From the NCBI GenBank assembly GCA_037954665.1, contig JBBMOL010000013.1:2604001-2668000 (forward strand): 64,000 nt of DNA, read 5' to 3'. The position numbers were made by a program, and so were the translations under genes. The notes below the pieces were generated by a model that ran no database searches, was not told the origin of the DNA, and saw nothing but the letters and a program-made list of their open reading frames with translations. Origin of the DNA: Laguncularia racemosa. Its lineage: Eukaryota; Streptophyta; Magnoliopsida; Myrtales; Combretaceae. Below, in pieces: positions 1 to 12,926 of this stretch; within the stretch, counting starts at the first letter, position 1; every line of letters starts with the position of its first letter.

Positions 1-839
1 AGAGCAGTACAAATGGCCATTTAGTTGCCATCAAGTGTTTGACATTTGTTGGAGAATGCATCCTTAAATATGTATACTACCAGAGCTTGGTTTGGAGATG
101 GAGCTTGTTTAACCAGTAAGTTGGGATTATAGCTATTTGTTTCCGTTAAAAACAATTCTTGTACCACCTTTGTTCCACTGTTTTAATGTCTGTGCTATTC
201 TCTTGGCAGAAAACCCATGATAATAACTATGCTGCAGTGAAGATAAATTCTAATCGTAGAGACCAAAGTGTACAAAAAAATGTCACCAGGACAATATGAA
301 ATGTGAGTCTAAGATTGCTGGCTGCTATATATATATCCTCGTCTTTGTTGATGATGTCACTGTTCCACTGCATATCTTCTTTCAGTAATGAAGTAATGCG
401 TTATGAGTGCATGAATGGTCATAAGGAAAATTAAAAAAAAAAAAAGAGAAAAAGGCTGTGGTTCCTTCCTGTCATTTCCTGATGTATTTTACTTTTTTAC
501 TGTACTCATAAGGTCCATAAGCAAAGGTTTGCTGGCCAGATGGACCTTCAACCCTTGAAAATTCAAATTGTTTACATCATTAGTTTGATTCTTTTATTAA
601 TATTAATGGATGCAGTTAATGGGCTTGCAGCTGCCCTGTTTTTGATAATATAACATAACCAAGTGATTCTTTAGATGGATTAGTTTGGCTTTTTGACTAT
701 AGTTGAGTGGCTGGAGTAGATATATGTACTTGTGTTGCTCATGAATTTGTCTTTAATCTTAGTTTTATGGAGCACTTTCTGTGGCCATTAAAGTTTCTGA
801 ACTTAAGTAACCTTTTATAATCATTTTAGTGGCTCAATG
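1..839. other. No recognised gene
   Basis: AT-rich sequence without a supportable coding region. A plausible splice donor (GTAAGT near 116) and an acceptor after a pyrimidine-rich stretch (near 210) could belong to the end of a gene lying to the left. No frame across them gives a protein I recognise. Confidence 0.3.
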
Positions 840-1240
840 CTGGGTGTGTAAATGAGTCCAGTGATACAGTATTGAGCTTGAGTTCAAGCTCGACTTGAAA
901 ATTAAGAGTTTGAGCTTGTTCAAGGGTAAATTTTGAACTTTAAGTTCAACTTCAGGTGGTACTCGATAGGCTCGGCCTTACTCGATTATGCTTGTTTTAT
1001 TTATATAACAAAGTTCTCTTCTTACCAATAATATTTATGCCTAAATTTGACTCAAACTTGGCTTAATAAGCCCAACTTATGCATGATAAAACTGGCGAAC
1101 TTGTTGAATCAAATATCATAAAACTTGAGCTCAACTTGATAAGTTACTTGACTTGCTCGAGCTCTAGTTTGACTTGACTGTAGTTGCATTGATCTTAAGT
1201 AAATATTGAGTTGAATTTGAGTAGCTTGTGGACTTATTTA
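840..1240. repeat. Degenerate GAGCTTGA/TCAAGCTC-type repeat
   Basis: The stretch is built from short, partly palindromic words around GAGCTTGAG, CTCAACTTGA and CTCGAGCTC, repeated on both strands with much decay. Plant genomes carry dispersed repeats of this flavour. I could not define ends, unit length or a target duplication, so its class is left open. Confidence 0.35.
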
Positions 1241-2791
1241 TGTCCTGAGTCAATGCTTGAAGGTTTCGTTGTTGTCTTCTTCTTCTTTTGCTTTTTTATT
1301 ATTTTTTTCTTTTTCTTTTTTATTTTTTTATAAATTATCTTTTTACTTTTCCCAATCTTATCCCCTGATTTACTTTCCTTTCACTTGTTCAGATGGTCTC
1401 ACTGAATATTTATTGCATGCACCTAGACATTTGAGGTCATGGTGGAGCAGAGACCATAGAGGTTGCCTTGAGGTTGGGCCTGACTTTTTGGGGCTCGAGG
1501 AGACTCTATCCTCATTTGAAAATGCCACATCAGGGCATTTGATCTGAGATTGGTTTTTTGCTTTAACCTACCTAGGGTTTCCTGTACTAGGCAAGCATGC
1601 TACTGGGTTCGAGAACAATAAATAGCTCATGCAAGGGAAATAAGAAGTTTCACTTGCTAACACACAGCATAAAAGATTCTTATTTCTTTGCTCCAGGAAT
1701 ACTCTGCCACAAATTATCTTGGTAGGGCATAAGGCTACTGTTTTTAAGGATTGCCCGCATGAACTTGGTATTATTAGGGAAGAAGGTTGGCTTGGACAAC
1801 AGTCTTTAGCTTGGATGCCTTTTCTGATGGGAGTATTGTCGGCATTGGCTTCTTGCGTTATCATGCCAAGAACTCAGATCAGTAATTTTGCAAGGGTCTA
1901 ATTCATTGAATGAAATTGTGGTTGTCATTGCCAGGATAATCATTCAGCAAGTTTATCAGTTTGTGTGGCTGTGGAGATATATGTGACAACCATCTTTTAT
2001 TTTTTATTTTTATTTTTTTTGGTTTTTTGAGCACTCACTCATTGAAGGAGGAAAAAAGATAAAGAGAGAGGAGACGCCACATTTGTTTGCTTATCATTTC
2101 TGTGGTGACATGTTGTAAACTCAGTGTGCACAATCTGTATGGTGGTTATGTTGGTCGTTTCACTTTCAATATGGCAACATGGGCTTAAACTGATTGTATT
2201 CAGTACACTGATTATTTGGTTAACCAAGTTTACTTGATCTTGACAAGTTCCTTTGGGGAAATTTGGCCACTCTGGAGTAACGAGTAGAAGATTTTTAGGA
2301 TGTCGATGATACCAGGACTGATTGACCATTGGTCATTCATTTTTTCTACTTTGACTGTTGGCTTGTTGCGTGATGTGGTTCTTGTGGTTGCATCGGGAAC
2401 TTGAGAAGGCAAAGCTAGTTCTTGTTGGAATGCTCAAAAAGTTGCAATTATATGCATTAGGTGATCAGTGGCCAACACAGGTTTGCTAAGATGAATTCTC
2501 AAAGGGCTTGTACACGTCATTGTAATTTGTCTATTTTGCACACATACTCGCATTACTCTTTTCTTGCTTTAGTATCTCCGCATTATGACTCCTATGCAGT
2601 CTTATTCAGAAAGTGATCACAAAGCAACAATGCTCTTTAAATTCCCCTTTCACATTAAGTAAGATCTGTTAAGAGCTGAAGCATAAGTCTGGATAGTGGT
2701 CCACTGAAAAGTGGTCTTGGAGAGTAACACCTAAATCTCTACTGCTCAAAATGAGATAACAGTGTCAATTTTTTTCCTCCTTTTTTTTTTA

Positions 2792-2822
<31 letters not shown>

Positions 2823-4757
2823 TTTTGGTGGTATCATGTGCTTTCTGAATGATTGTTTCAATCTAGTTTTGTTATTGATAATGAATAATTTGAATGCTTT
2901 ACTATTGGTGGACAAAGTTTTTCAATCCTCATTTAGGGTCTGGCAGGCTTCCTATCATTCATAAGATGCAATATAAATAAGAAGAAAAAGAGGGATGTCT
3001 ATTATATATCAATTTATCTAGTATCTAATAGGCATCAGCTGTGGATTGACAATGAAGCACGGCCTTTTGGGAGATTGAAAAAAAAAAAAAATGAAGGAAA
3101 AGAAAAATAAGAACAAGTCTCTAGTGCTTTGAATGGTTAGATCAAAACTCTTCTATTGTATAAGAAACTTTGAATTGATAAATCTCTCTTCAGAGTCTCG
3201 GTATTGGTGTAATGCAATGAAGATGGTGGGAGATTATATGCTTATATTTTCTTTAAATGTAAAATAGTTATCGTGTCATTTTAAGTGTACTTTGAATCTG
3301 GCCTTATCAGTACTATTACAGAGATCATTCTTAAGGTGCTGTGATTCGAAATATTTAGATTACCCGATTATAAAATAAAAGGCCTTTGTGAGGAAAAAGC
3401 ATTTTCGTTGCATTGAGATTAATTTGGACCCTTCGCTAGCTATTAGCTGGATTGCTGAAGGACAAGGCAGATGGGACGTTTTCAACATTCTGTCAGCCAA
3501 TCAATAGCCTTGATGCATAAAACTAAAGCCACTCTCATTCATTCTGTTCAGATGGTTAGGGAAAACTAGCTAGTAGGACTCAGAAGAATAATTATTTATT
3601 TATTTATTTTAATTTTTTATTACAATTTTCTTAATGTTCCAAGGTTTATTGGGAGTCTTACACTGCCTTTGGTTATTTTAAAAAGAGTGGAAATGGATGG
3701 AATGGAAAAGAAAAAAAATGTATTATTGAGGGGCATAAATATATAATTTTACTCATTTGATTTGTTTTTAGGAGTATTTTTATAATTTTTTTTTCTAAAA
3801 GTGGAAAAACTTGGTTTTTAAAGTAGGAATGTTTTTTTTTTTTTCTTTATTTCTACTATCTTTCACTCTCGTTTTAAACAATGAGACATAACATTTCCAT
3901 TGATTTCCTTCCACTTTAATAGTTTTTTGCAGTTTTCATCCATGCCAAACATAATGTTACTACATAAAGAAAAGAGTTAGGAAGAAAAGAAAATGAAAAA
4001 ATTAGATGGAAAAGGAAGAAAGGAAAAAGTTCTTGTTAGGATGAAGTCCTTTTTTTTTGGTCCTGTTAATCATTTACCTATTGCAGTTGCATTGCAATTT
4101 TAAGAAAATACACAAACAATTAACTTCCAAATTAATCGGAGCTTCCTCCACTCCATTACCCATTCCATTCTCTTCATGATTTTGGTGGGTGAACCCATTT
4201 TCTGACTACTCCAAACAATGGAAAAATACCTTTTCCCCCTCTCATACAAGCATAATGTTAATATTCTAGAGAGGGAATTCCTTATTCGAGTTACTAAGTT
4301 TGTATGGATGACATTTTTACATTCCATTCTCTTGAAACTTCATGGTTTTATATAAATCAAATTCGGATTTGGGATTCTCGTTTTGTTATTTGAAAAAAAG
4401 GGCCCCAAACAATAAATATTCGAAACAAAACATTAGATGATCTCGGAGATAGACCTAACTATTAAATTAAATAGACGGATGGCAGGCGTTGCGAAGTGCA
4501 TTGTTTATATTAGCTGTTTACCTAAATTAGAAATGTTGACATTATAAACTATTTTTAACGATTCTTTGTTCAAATATTAATGTCATAAAGTCAATTCACC
4601 TGAGTATTCCAATAGGTCGAATACACGTCGAAAGGAAGAAGATGCATGTCTCTCTTGAGCTTGATTGGTGCAGAAGTCGATTGCCATAAATAGGGAAAGG
4701 TAATTAGATCGGTGTGGTTATTAGTTATGGCGTCATATAAATTAACAATCACGGTAT
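1241..4757. other. Intergenic, low-complexity tracts only
   Basis: No supportable gene. It holds a pyrimidine-rich tract (about 1267-1335), an (ATT)n microsatellite (about 2790-2822) and an ATTT/TTTA run (about 3590-3612). Around 3660-4400 GGAATGG-rich and CCATTCC-rich stretches oppose each other, which might be a decayed fold-back transposon. I could not find clear ends for it. Short open frames here look like chance. Confidence 0.35.
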
Positions 4758-4976
4758 CGTTGCAAAATTAGGTATTAGTTAAAATATTAGGTTGGGAATT
4801 AGTTAGCCAAAGCTAGATTGAGGATGAGAGATATGAAGACTCTTATTTACAGTCTTATTGTGTAAGCTAAAAGGTATTCCTTCATTCAAGAAGAAAAAAA
4901 AAAAATTAAAGTGAGTTTCTATCATGGGAGTGTTGTTAGTTAAAACAAGTGAAAACCTAAAATTCCATTCCTAACA
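4758..4976 (+). repeat. LTR (left) of the 1.3 kb element
   Basis: It aligns along its length with 5852-6085. Shared blocks include GCAAAATTAGGTA/ACAAAATTAGGTA at the start and AAAACCTAAAATTCC near the end. The terminal TG appears mutated to CG. Confidence 0.68.
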
Positions 4977-5851
4977 TTTGGTGCTCTTATCTATGATGTT
5001 GGGATCAGATATTCTATTCAATCATCTTAAGTGGAGATTATTAAGAACATGTTTATGATCATGCAAGAGGTTCACAACCAAAACATACTTGCAATCAGTA
5101 ACACATTGCAATCTTTGAATAGCATATTGGAAATTTTGGAACTTAATCATACTTATAACCTTTATGCATCATCACAAACATATTTATTTTGAAGGTATCA
5201 TCATTTTCATGAGTTTTATCCATTCCTTTATAACATGCGTAATATGTTCACCCTACTCGATAAGATGGCAGTTGATCCTCAACAAGAAGATACAACCTTA
5301 GTTGAAGACAACACATTTCTACAATTACAAAAATGGATCTTGTCGTTGTCAATAAAGCACCGAAAACTCGAGTAGGCATCAATATTGATGATGCACAACA
5401 TTCTATCAATCTTTTCAACAATGGTGGACAAGATTCTAAGATCACAAGGCTACCAATCAAGTGGGTTAAAGAGGGATGTTGACATCATAGCAATGGATTT
5501 TGGTCCAAGGTAAACCAATGCCCCTCAAAATCATTTTTTCTATCAATTTTGGTTATTTCCTTACAAGATTCAATGATATGGAGACTTACTTGGCACCTTA
5601 TTGAAAGATTCTTGTAGATATTCCACCCTTGAAAGTATGCATTGTTTTAAGTGCCAAAAGATCACATCTTTTGTAATGATCTCGTCGATTAAAAAAGCAC
5701 TTGTCACCATTTGATGAAATTTTAAATTTGTTGAGTAGAACTACTTAGTCCTTGTTTTGTCTTAGAGTTTGTTTATGTTGATTTTTTTTTTTTTGGCTTT
5801 CTTCTTTCATGGACCTTAAAAACAAGGTTCTTTTCATGAATGAGAGAAACC

Positions 5852-6085
5852 TGTTACAAAATTAGGTAATAATTTAGAAAATTAGTTAGATATTATAACT
5901 AGTTAGGAATCAGTTTGCAAAAGTTAAATAGAAAATAAGAGATATTAAAACCATTATAAATTCTTTTTGTGCAAGTTCAAAGGGATTTATTCATTCAATA
6001 AGAAAATTAATAATTAAAGTGATTCTTCTTTGATAGGACCGTTGTCCGCTAAAAAGGATAAAAACCTAAAATTCCCTTTCTAATG
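5852..6085 (+). repeat. LTR (right) of the 1.3 kb element
   Basis: It begins TGTTACAAAATTAGG and aligns with 4758-4976. It ends CTAATG, a decayed form of the CTAACA that closes the left copy, immediately before the GGTAT duplication. Confidence 0.68.
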
Positions 6086-6815
6086 GGTATTCATATGATA
6101 TATTGAAGAAACTTGAAATATTTGAAATTGAGTTTTTGATAAATCAATTGTGAAATATCTTTTCTTTTAGAATGTCTAAGAGCATGTGAAGTGAACAGCT
6201 AATCCAATAAAAGTTCTGTGTGAAGATTCAAAGATGTTATAATGAGATGAAAGATTCGACGAAAATGTAGGTTAGAAAATGTGGCTGTATTGAAATTATT
6301 TGTCTTTCTATTGACTTGGTAGGAAAATGATGAGCTAATCTTATGCTCAAAATTGATTTGAGAGAAACTAGCTCAATTAACACAATTATGTCAGATTAGC
6401 TAAAGTACTTAACCCATTTCTATTATATGGAAACGTGTTAACTTGTTATAGAAAATGTCGTGTGTTAAGCGAACATTTTGCAGGTATGTTTGCAGTATGC
6501 ACGTCTGTTTTGACAAAACCGAAGAATATTGTTTCAAGTACAGGTTGGTCAGATTTTTTTCAAAAATCTAAGTTGGCAGAAACATGCCTCCAAGTATTTC
6601 TTGTTCACATAATAAATATGTGAAGTTCGAAAACTACATCCCAAAAATCTTTTTGTCGTACATTTCAAATGTTTCTAGGATACTAGAAAGCCAACTTCTA
6701 AACGTGCATTCCATAACTGCTACTCTTCATATACGCCAGCCACCAATTCACTTGGGTCATCAACAAAAACTTCATGTCATTCCCATCTCCCCATCCCTCT
6801 GAACTGCCCGAGAGC
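6086..6815. other. Upstream flank of the MIZ1-like gene
   Basis: No gene seen. It presumably contains the promoter and 5' UTR of the downstream DUF617 gene. I cannot assign a TATA box or transcription start with confidence. Confidence 0.35.
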
Positions 6816-7542
6816 ATGGCGGCATCGCCGCCTCCCTTGAAACCTCCACGCCAGCCTAACACCACCCGGCCAAGCATCCCCAATTAGATCACCAACACTG
6901 TCACCTCATATATCTCTTCAGCAATCTTCAAGTAAGAATAGCCCATCAAGGTCTTCCAAGTTCTTGCGACGCTTCCGTTCGGTCTTCAAGTCCTTTCCTA
7001 TCATCAACCCTCCTTGTGAAATGCCCATTTCACTCACCGGAAGCCGGCAACATGAGTTGCCAATCCATGGAGGAACTCGCATGACGGGTACTCTTTTTGG
7101 TCATAGGAAATCACGGATCAACCTAGCAATACAAGAAACTCCAAGAAGTGTACCTATCCTTGTACTTGAGCTAGCAGTCCCGACAGATATGGGAATGGCA
7201 CTTGTCAGGATAGCTCTAGAGTGCGAAAAACGTCCCACCGAGAAGACAAAACTCATCGATGAGCCAATGTGGACAATGTACTGCAATGGCCGAAACATAG
7301 GCTATACAGTAAATAGAAAGCCCAACGAAGAGGACTTGAGCATAATGCAGACGCTACATGCGGTGTCGACCGGGGCAGGAGTGCTGTCGAGTGGGGGTAT
7401 GGAGCAGCCGGATGGGGAACTCACCTACATGAGAGCACAATTCGAGAGAGTCATAGGATCAAGGGACTCGGAAACATTTTACATGATGAACCTCGATGGC
7501 AATAGTGGACCTGAACTCAGCATCTTCTTGGTAAGGATTTGA
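6816..7542 (+). CDS. MIZ1-like (DUF617) protein, frameshifted near the N-terminus
   Basis: Plant-specific DUF617 protein of the MIZU-KUSSEI 1 family, whose founding member is needed for root hydrotropism. The single-exon structure is usual for the family. Family hallmarks in order are FRSVFKSFPI (from 6973), RMTGTLFGHRK, the central MALVRIALECEK, EPMWTMYCNGR, the GAGVL segment and the closing DSETFYMMNLDGNSGPELS. The ATG at 6816 opens a proline-rich N-terminus (MAASPPPLKPPRQP) in a different frame from the DUF617 domain. That frame stops at 6885, and the domain frame has no ATG after its own upstream stop at 6838. Reading one C fewer in the run at 6878-6881 joins both parts into about 241 residues, a normal family length. 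The copy is therefore either a sequencing error or a real frameshift. The family assignment is firm; subcellular location and role here are inferred from the family. Confidence 0.85.
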
Positions 7543-9396
7543 TGTCTCAAAATGACTCGACAGCGCACAATATGTTTGGTTGAGCAGAAAGAACGTAAGA
7601 TGTAAAACTCAAAAAAGAGGATTATTATAAGTTCGACATAAAAATCACTCCAAGAGAAACATGCTTGTAGTTGTTAATATACCTGTTTTCTTGTAATTTC
7701 TAACATAGGTTGGCTCTACTATATTGCTACTAGATGTATACTGGAAATTCAGGTAAAATCAGGAGCTTGACACTTGACTGTCTGAAAGAAACTGATTGTT
7801 CTTTACTCATTCTCTTCTTCTTCTTTTCTTTTTCCCCTACATTTTTCCCTCTCAGTCCTTGTGATTAATGGTAGCTTTTCTGAGTTCTTACGTATCATGC
7901 AGAGTTTTAATGCATGTATATAGTAACTTCACGTGGATAATATGACATTTTTTTTAAGTTCATGAGAATACATATTTGCAATCTATTGTTTTGCATTAAA
8001 TGTGTACATTTCGAAATGGACAATTTTGGGATTATCTTTCCAACTGCCTCCAATCACCCAAAAATAGGTTTTGTATAGAGTTGGAACTTCTTCGTCATTA
8101 CTAATCGAGACAAACGTGTACTTATGTGGAATCGAGATGACCGATTGGGCTATTATGGGGGAAAAAAAGAACTAATAAGCTCAATGGCCCAATTAAAAAA
8201 GAAAAAAAAATGGTTTCTAATTTGATTATACGAAAATCATTTCTCATAACATATCAATTCGTAAAACTTTATAAATTGACTTAACACAGCATTCAACAAT
8301 TTTTAGCTTCAATTAATACTTTAATATATATCGTCCTTGTATGTTGGAATACTGTTCATATACACTTATTCTATCACATAAACCTTCTCTATGCATCATG
8401 TCTATATTGTTGGATGTTGTAATCCTTAAGAGTATTTTTAGTTGAGCTATCATTTATCTAAATCAAATAATCGACCTCTTAGCATTTCATTATATCTCAA
8501 AGCTCGAATTTGAGTTTCCAAACAATGATATACCATATAATAAATTCATATTTATAACTAAAATAAAAATTTTATAACTTATATCTTAAAAAAATGAACT
8601 TTATAGGTCATTTTGTCTAATATTTATATTCTCATTGTAAAACTCAATCTAAAACGGAAGACCTTTCTTGAAGAATGCTTTGATCTAATTTTGATTATTG
8701 TGACAAAATTATATTTTGATGGCATATTCAACCTATAGTAATCCTCGAAACGAATTGGCATAAAATATGTCGAACCTATAGGGAAATTTTGGTAATCTTG
8801 CCCAATCTATAAATAATATTTTCATATTGTATTTGAATAGGAGGGGGGACAATGGTCGCTTGGATATAATGTTCATCAAAACTGGATGTGATATGATAAG
8901 GTAATGACCGCTAGGACAATCTGGTAATCTAGGTTGTGCACAAACATTTTTGCCTACGCTAATGAAGAAAATTGATACGTCTTGCTAGGTGCCGTCAATG
9001 GTGTTGGAATAATAGGTATAAGTAAGCATGGGAGTGGCTTGTTTGCTCTTAAGAGTGACTTGATCGTACAGTAAGCCACTTATGTAGTTCACCTAGGTCA
9101 AGTGTGCTTAGTGTGAATTGATGTTATGCTTGGTTATATGCTTTGATGCTTGGTCACTTGTCTTGGGCTTCGTTATAGATGACCATCCCTATTGCTTGGT
9201 TTAGTTTTTAAGTGTGGTTCGTAACCTAAGAACACACTATGAGCTTGGGCATGAACTAAATAACCCAAGCGTCAAATATCAATTAAATTGTTGAAGAGGG
9301 AAGCACTTCAATAACGACATTTTAGATATCATCCTTTCAGCATATCATAATTCCATCAACTATAAACATAATAGGGAAAAAAGAAAAAAAATACAG
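7543..9396. other. Intergenic; nothing recognised
   Basis: Contains the 3' flank of the MIZ1-like gene and AT-rich DNA. The part after about 8990 is less AT-rich, with repeated GCTTGG words, and could be old LTR sequence. I found no partner copy and no ends. Confidence 0.3.
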
Positions 9397-10214
9397 TGAT
9401 GCAAACCAAGGGGAGAAGCTCAACCTAGTTTGCAATTTAACGGCGCGAAAATGGAAGTCAAGGCTAGAAACTAATTATATTTTTAGGTTTCTAAGCGTTT
9501 AAGGCAAAATAAGAAAGCCACAGGTATTACATTAGATTCAACTGCAAACTAGTTTTGACCTTAAATCAGTGTTTGCAAATCTTACAAGCACTAAAATAAG
9601 CTTGGGTGTCAAAGAATTTCAATAAACTCAAATAAATCTATAGCGAGTTTGCTATAACTGTAAATAATTGGTGAGAACCTAAGATTGAAGAGTGAACTCA
9701 ATAATCAATAATGACTTATCAAGAATCCATACATTAAGAGGGAGCAATAATGAGTATTTTAATCTCTCAAATACTGCAAATAAACCCTAGATAAGTCCTT
9801 AAACATGTCCATGGGCAATTATGTAAACAAAGCAAACTTTAGTAATAAAAAATAGGACAAAACGCAATGTTTCATATACTAGATCTTGGAGCTGCCATCC
9901 GGATAGGAGTATTACTACAATCTAGATGGGTAGATTGCGATTTTGTAGTCACTAGCATGCAGATAGTGGTGTCCTACTGTCCATCCTACCGTTCAAATGG
10001 TAGGACTTCAAAATCCTAGCAATCGAATGTGAGAGAACAAGGCAGCAAGATGGTGAGCTTGGCTTCTTCTGCCGTTTAAATTACCATCTAGCCGATGTAC
10101 TTTGCGCAACTGCTCTTCAAATTTCTGCACTTTCTCACCATTTTGGCCATTGAATCCCAAACCTGGTTTATCCTTTGACACTTTCATGGGTTGTCCAAGA
10201 TCTTGTTTGCACCA
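9397..10214 (-). repeat. Gypsy-1 LTR (3' LTR on the minus strand)
   Basis: It aligns first with 12233-12512 and then, without a gap in the LTR, with 33361-33917. Shared landmarks include CTCTTCAAATTTCTGCACT near the right end, present at about 10111 and 33817. It has many substitutions relative to the other copy. Confidence 0.75.
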
Positions 10215-12232
10215 TCACCTTGGGATGATGGATGATTTCTCATCGAATTCAACTATTGCTTTTTCTTGAATTAAGGCACAAAACGAGTAATAAATAAACT
10301 CCTTTTGCCTCTCTTCTTCTTGATTAGAGTAAATCGATCATCCTGCATCTATTTAACACTCATGGCTAACAAAGTATAGCCATTGCCATCCATTCGGAAG
10401 GTCCAAGTGTTCTGTTATCCACCACACAAGTTAATCTCATCAAATTGCCAAGGTCTTCTAAGGATTACATGAGTGACATTCGTTGGAACTACATCACACA
10501 TCACTTTATCCTCGTATTTCCAATAACTAGTATTACATTGACTTGTTTGTGCACATACACTACCCTTTCGTCATCAAACCGATGGAGTCCATACAACTTT
10601 GGCATAGCTTCCACTATCTAAAATAATACCACATGTTTTATCATTCATCGAATCTCTAGTGTAAAATAAGCTCTTTTGTTGTCCATCCACTATAGATGAT
10701 TTGTCATCAATATCTTGACTCACTACTAATGCTTGTAAAGGCCCCTTGTTAGCTAGTATGTGTTTATAGTTCTCAACAAAGGTGGCAACAGCCTTTTTAT
10801 TATCATTGTCTTCCTCTTCTTCCTCCTCTTCACTCACCACCTTTAGCTTAGGCATGGGTTCCTTAACAACCATGATACGACAAGAAATATGTGAAAAACC
10901 CAAGCATATGAAGCATTAAACTTCATTGGATTTCTTCTAGCATTTTTGCTCAATCTCTTGATCACTAAGCTAAACAAGCACTCTTTGTTAGCTATTACTT
11001 TCATGCTCAAACTTCCACACATCCCACTTATCATGACTAGTGTAATCATTCCTTATGTCACCTCTGTACTCATTATCACCTGTAAACTCCTTAAGAGATT
11101 TAGGAGAACATAACTTGAAAGTAAAAGATGATGGCTTAAATCGGCTCCGCTGACACTACCTTTCAACCTCACCAACCAATTGTATCACATGATCAAGTGT
11201 CTCATAAGGTTGCAACTCCATAATATTTTTAATCTCATACTTTAACCTCGTGACACATTTAGCAATAGTTTGCTTTTTAGGCTCATTTAGCTCAAATTGC
11301 ATTATTTACGTCTCAAACTCTTTAACACAGGTATCAACACTAAGATCTCTTTGTTGCAATGCTTGTAGCTATAGCCATTTCCTGATAGTAGTACGAGGTA
11401 CAAATTGTTTCTTTAATAAATCCTTCATTTCTCTCTAAATTACAACTTCTACCTTCCCATCTCTTAGGTGTTGAAATTCCAAACTTTCCCACCATATAGC
11501 TACATACCTAGTAAACTCACAAGCTACCAATTTTACTTTGGTCCTCTCAACATATCCATATCATTTAAATACTCTTTTCACCTTTTGCTTCCATTCCAAA
11601 TAGTCATCTAGTAAACCATTCCCTCTAAAGGTTGAAATTTTCATCTTGATAGCGTTCAAGTCTCAGTATAAGATTCCCTTCTCTAACTACATGATCATCT
11701 CCAAAATTGCCATCTTCTATCATCTCATCGTCATCACAATGCCCATAAATTCTAGCTCCACCTCCTCCACTTGCAATAACCTTATTTTTCTCCCATAGCC
11801 ATTGTTTAATTTTGTAACTCATCACCATTTCTATTAAAATTTGCATTTTTTTTCTTCCATGGTAGATTATTATTCACTCATTCCCTACCATTATTTCCTT
11901 CTCATGGTCCCAGCCCACCATAAATACTTTCACCCAACATCTTATTCATCACAATTTACAATCTCAACTCTTTTGGGAATTTTCACAAACACTTAAATCT
12001 ATTTCACTACTAGCAATGCACAAACATAACACATACCAATCCAATACAATAAAGCCACTCCCCAATCAACATGGCACCATCACTACACAAGTTCAATTCT
12101 ATAATGCCTATAGCAACTAGTAACAATAACAAGTCTGACAACTTTTCAACTCAAGCCATCAAACCCAATGAATAAAGTGGAAGAAATCATAATTACCTTG
12201 ATTGTCATTTCTAAAGCTCTAATACCAAGTTA
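10215..12232 (-). pseudogene. Gypsy-1 gag-protease remnant
   Basis: On the minus strand the conceptual product shows a Ty3/gypsy Gag core (about 11100-11620) with decayed family words such as DDYLEWKQKVKRVFK and LQPYETLDHVIQLVGEVERQ. An acidic linker follows (EEEEEEEDNDN near 10830). Then comes a retropepsin start, where IILDSGS at about 10610 carries the catalytic DSG, and the protease tail DVVPTNVTHVILRRPWQF near 10450. Frames are broken repeatedly. Reverse transcriptase, RNase H and integrase are absent: the sequence passes from protease almost directly to the LTR. The missing enzymes would have had to come from another element. Confidence 0.7.
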
Positions 12233-12512
12233 TGGTGCAATCTAATGTGAGAAGCTCAAGCCAGTTTGCAATCCAATGGCAATAAAAATGGAAGTTAAGA
12301 TTAAAAACTAATTATATTTTTGAATTTTAAAGTGTTTAAGGGCAAAATAAGAGGATAATAGAGGTTTTGCATTAGATTCAAATACAAACTAGTTTTGATT
12401 TTAAATCGGTGTTTACAAACCTTACAGGCACTACAATAGGCTCATGGCATTAAAAAGAGTTCAATGAACTCAAAGAAACCTAACAACAGATTCAACACAA
12501 TCGTAAATGATT
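12233..12512 (-). repeat. Gypsy-1 5' LTR, first part
   Basis: Matches 9397 onwards and breaks off at the T-run that marks the tail of the inserted LINE. The last bases, AATCGTAAATGATT (12499-12512), are the LINE target duplication. Confidence 0.72.
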
Positions 12513-12926
12513 TTTTTTTTTTGGATAATTAAATTTTATTGACCAAAAGGTATAAAACTATCAATTAGACAGGTAGAGTTACATTAGTAATACATTAAGT
12601 AAATGTACAAGAAAATGAAGAGCTTTCCAATATTACAAAAGAGTAACATAAGCTTTAATATGGTTAGCTATAGAACCCATTTAAGGAAGACTACCGCCTA
12701 GTCTGACTTTATTACACACTCTCTATATGTAATAAACTGCAACAGCCAGACTTGCCCTTCATTTTTGAAAGATGGGGGAAGAAGAATTAGCCGTTGCTAT
12801 CAATAAGGTTGTCACACCCTACCAATCGTGATATGAAGCCGAACAATGTAGAAGGTCACAAACCAAGCCCCAGATCTGGGAGGTATAGCTACAATTGAAA
12901 AACACATGAGTGTGATCCTTCGAACT

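Larger units (their letters stand above)
4758..6085 (+). mobile_element. Small non-autonomous LTR retrotransposon, 1.3 kb
   Basis: Two direct repeats of about 220-235 bp enclose roughly 875 bp, and the whole unit is flanked by the 5-bp duplication GGTAT (4753-4757 and 6086-6090). The left repeat ends CTAACA and is followed by TTTGGTGCTC, a typical spot for a primer-binding site. A purine-rich AATGAGAGAAAC precedes the right repeat. The interior has no pol; a few residues resemble a decayed Gag N-terminus. The LTRs have diverged strongly from each other by eye, so this is an old insertion. It must have moved using proteins of another element. Orientation is inferred from the primer-site and purine-tract positions. 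Confidence 0.72.

Noticed and set aside
3..330. Possible last exons of a gene to the left (donor near 116, acceptor near 210)
   Set aside because: Splice signals are plausible, but no frame gives a recognisable product and stops follow quickly.
1719..1901. 60-codon open frame
   Set aside because: No family resemblance, overlaps an opposing open frame, and lies in DNA without other coding signs.
3660..4400. Possible fold-back (MITE-like) element with GGAATGG/CCATTCC arms
   Set aside because: Arms are too degenerate to place ends, and no target duplication was found.
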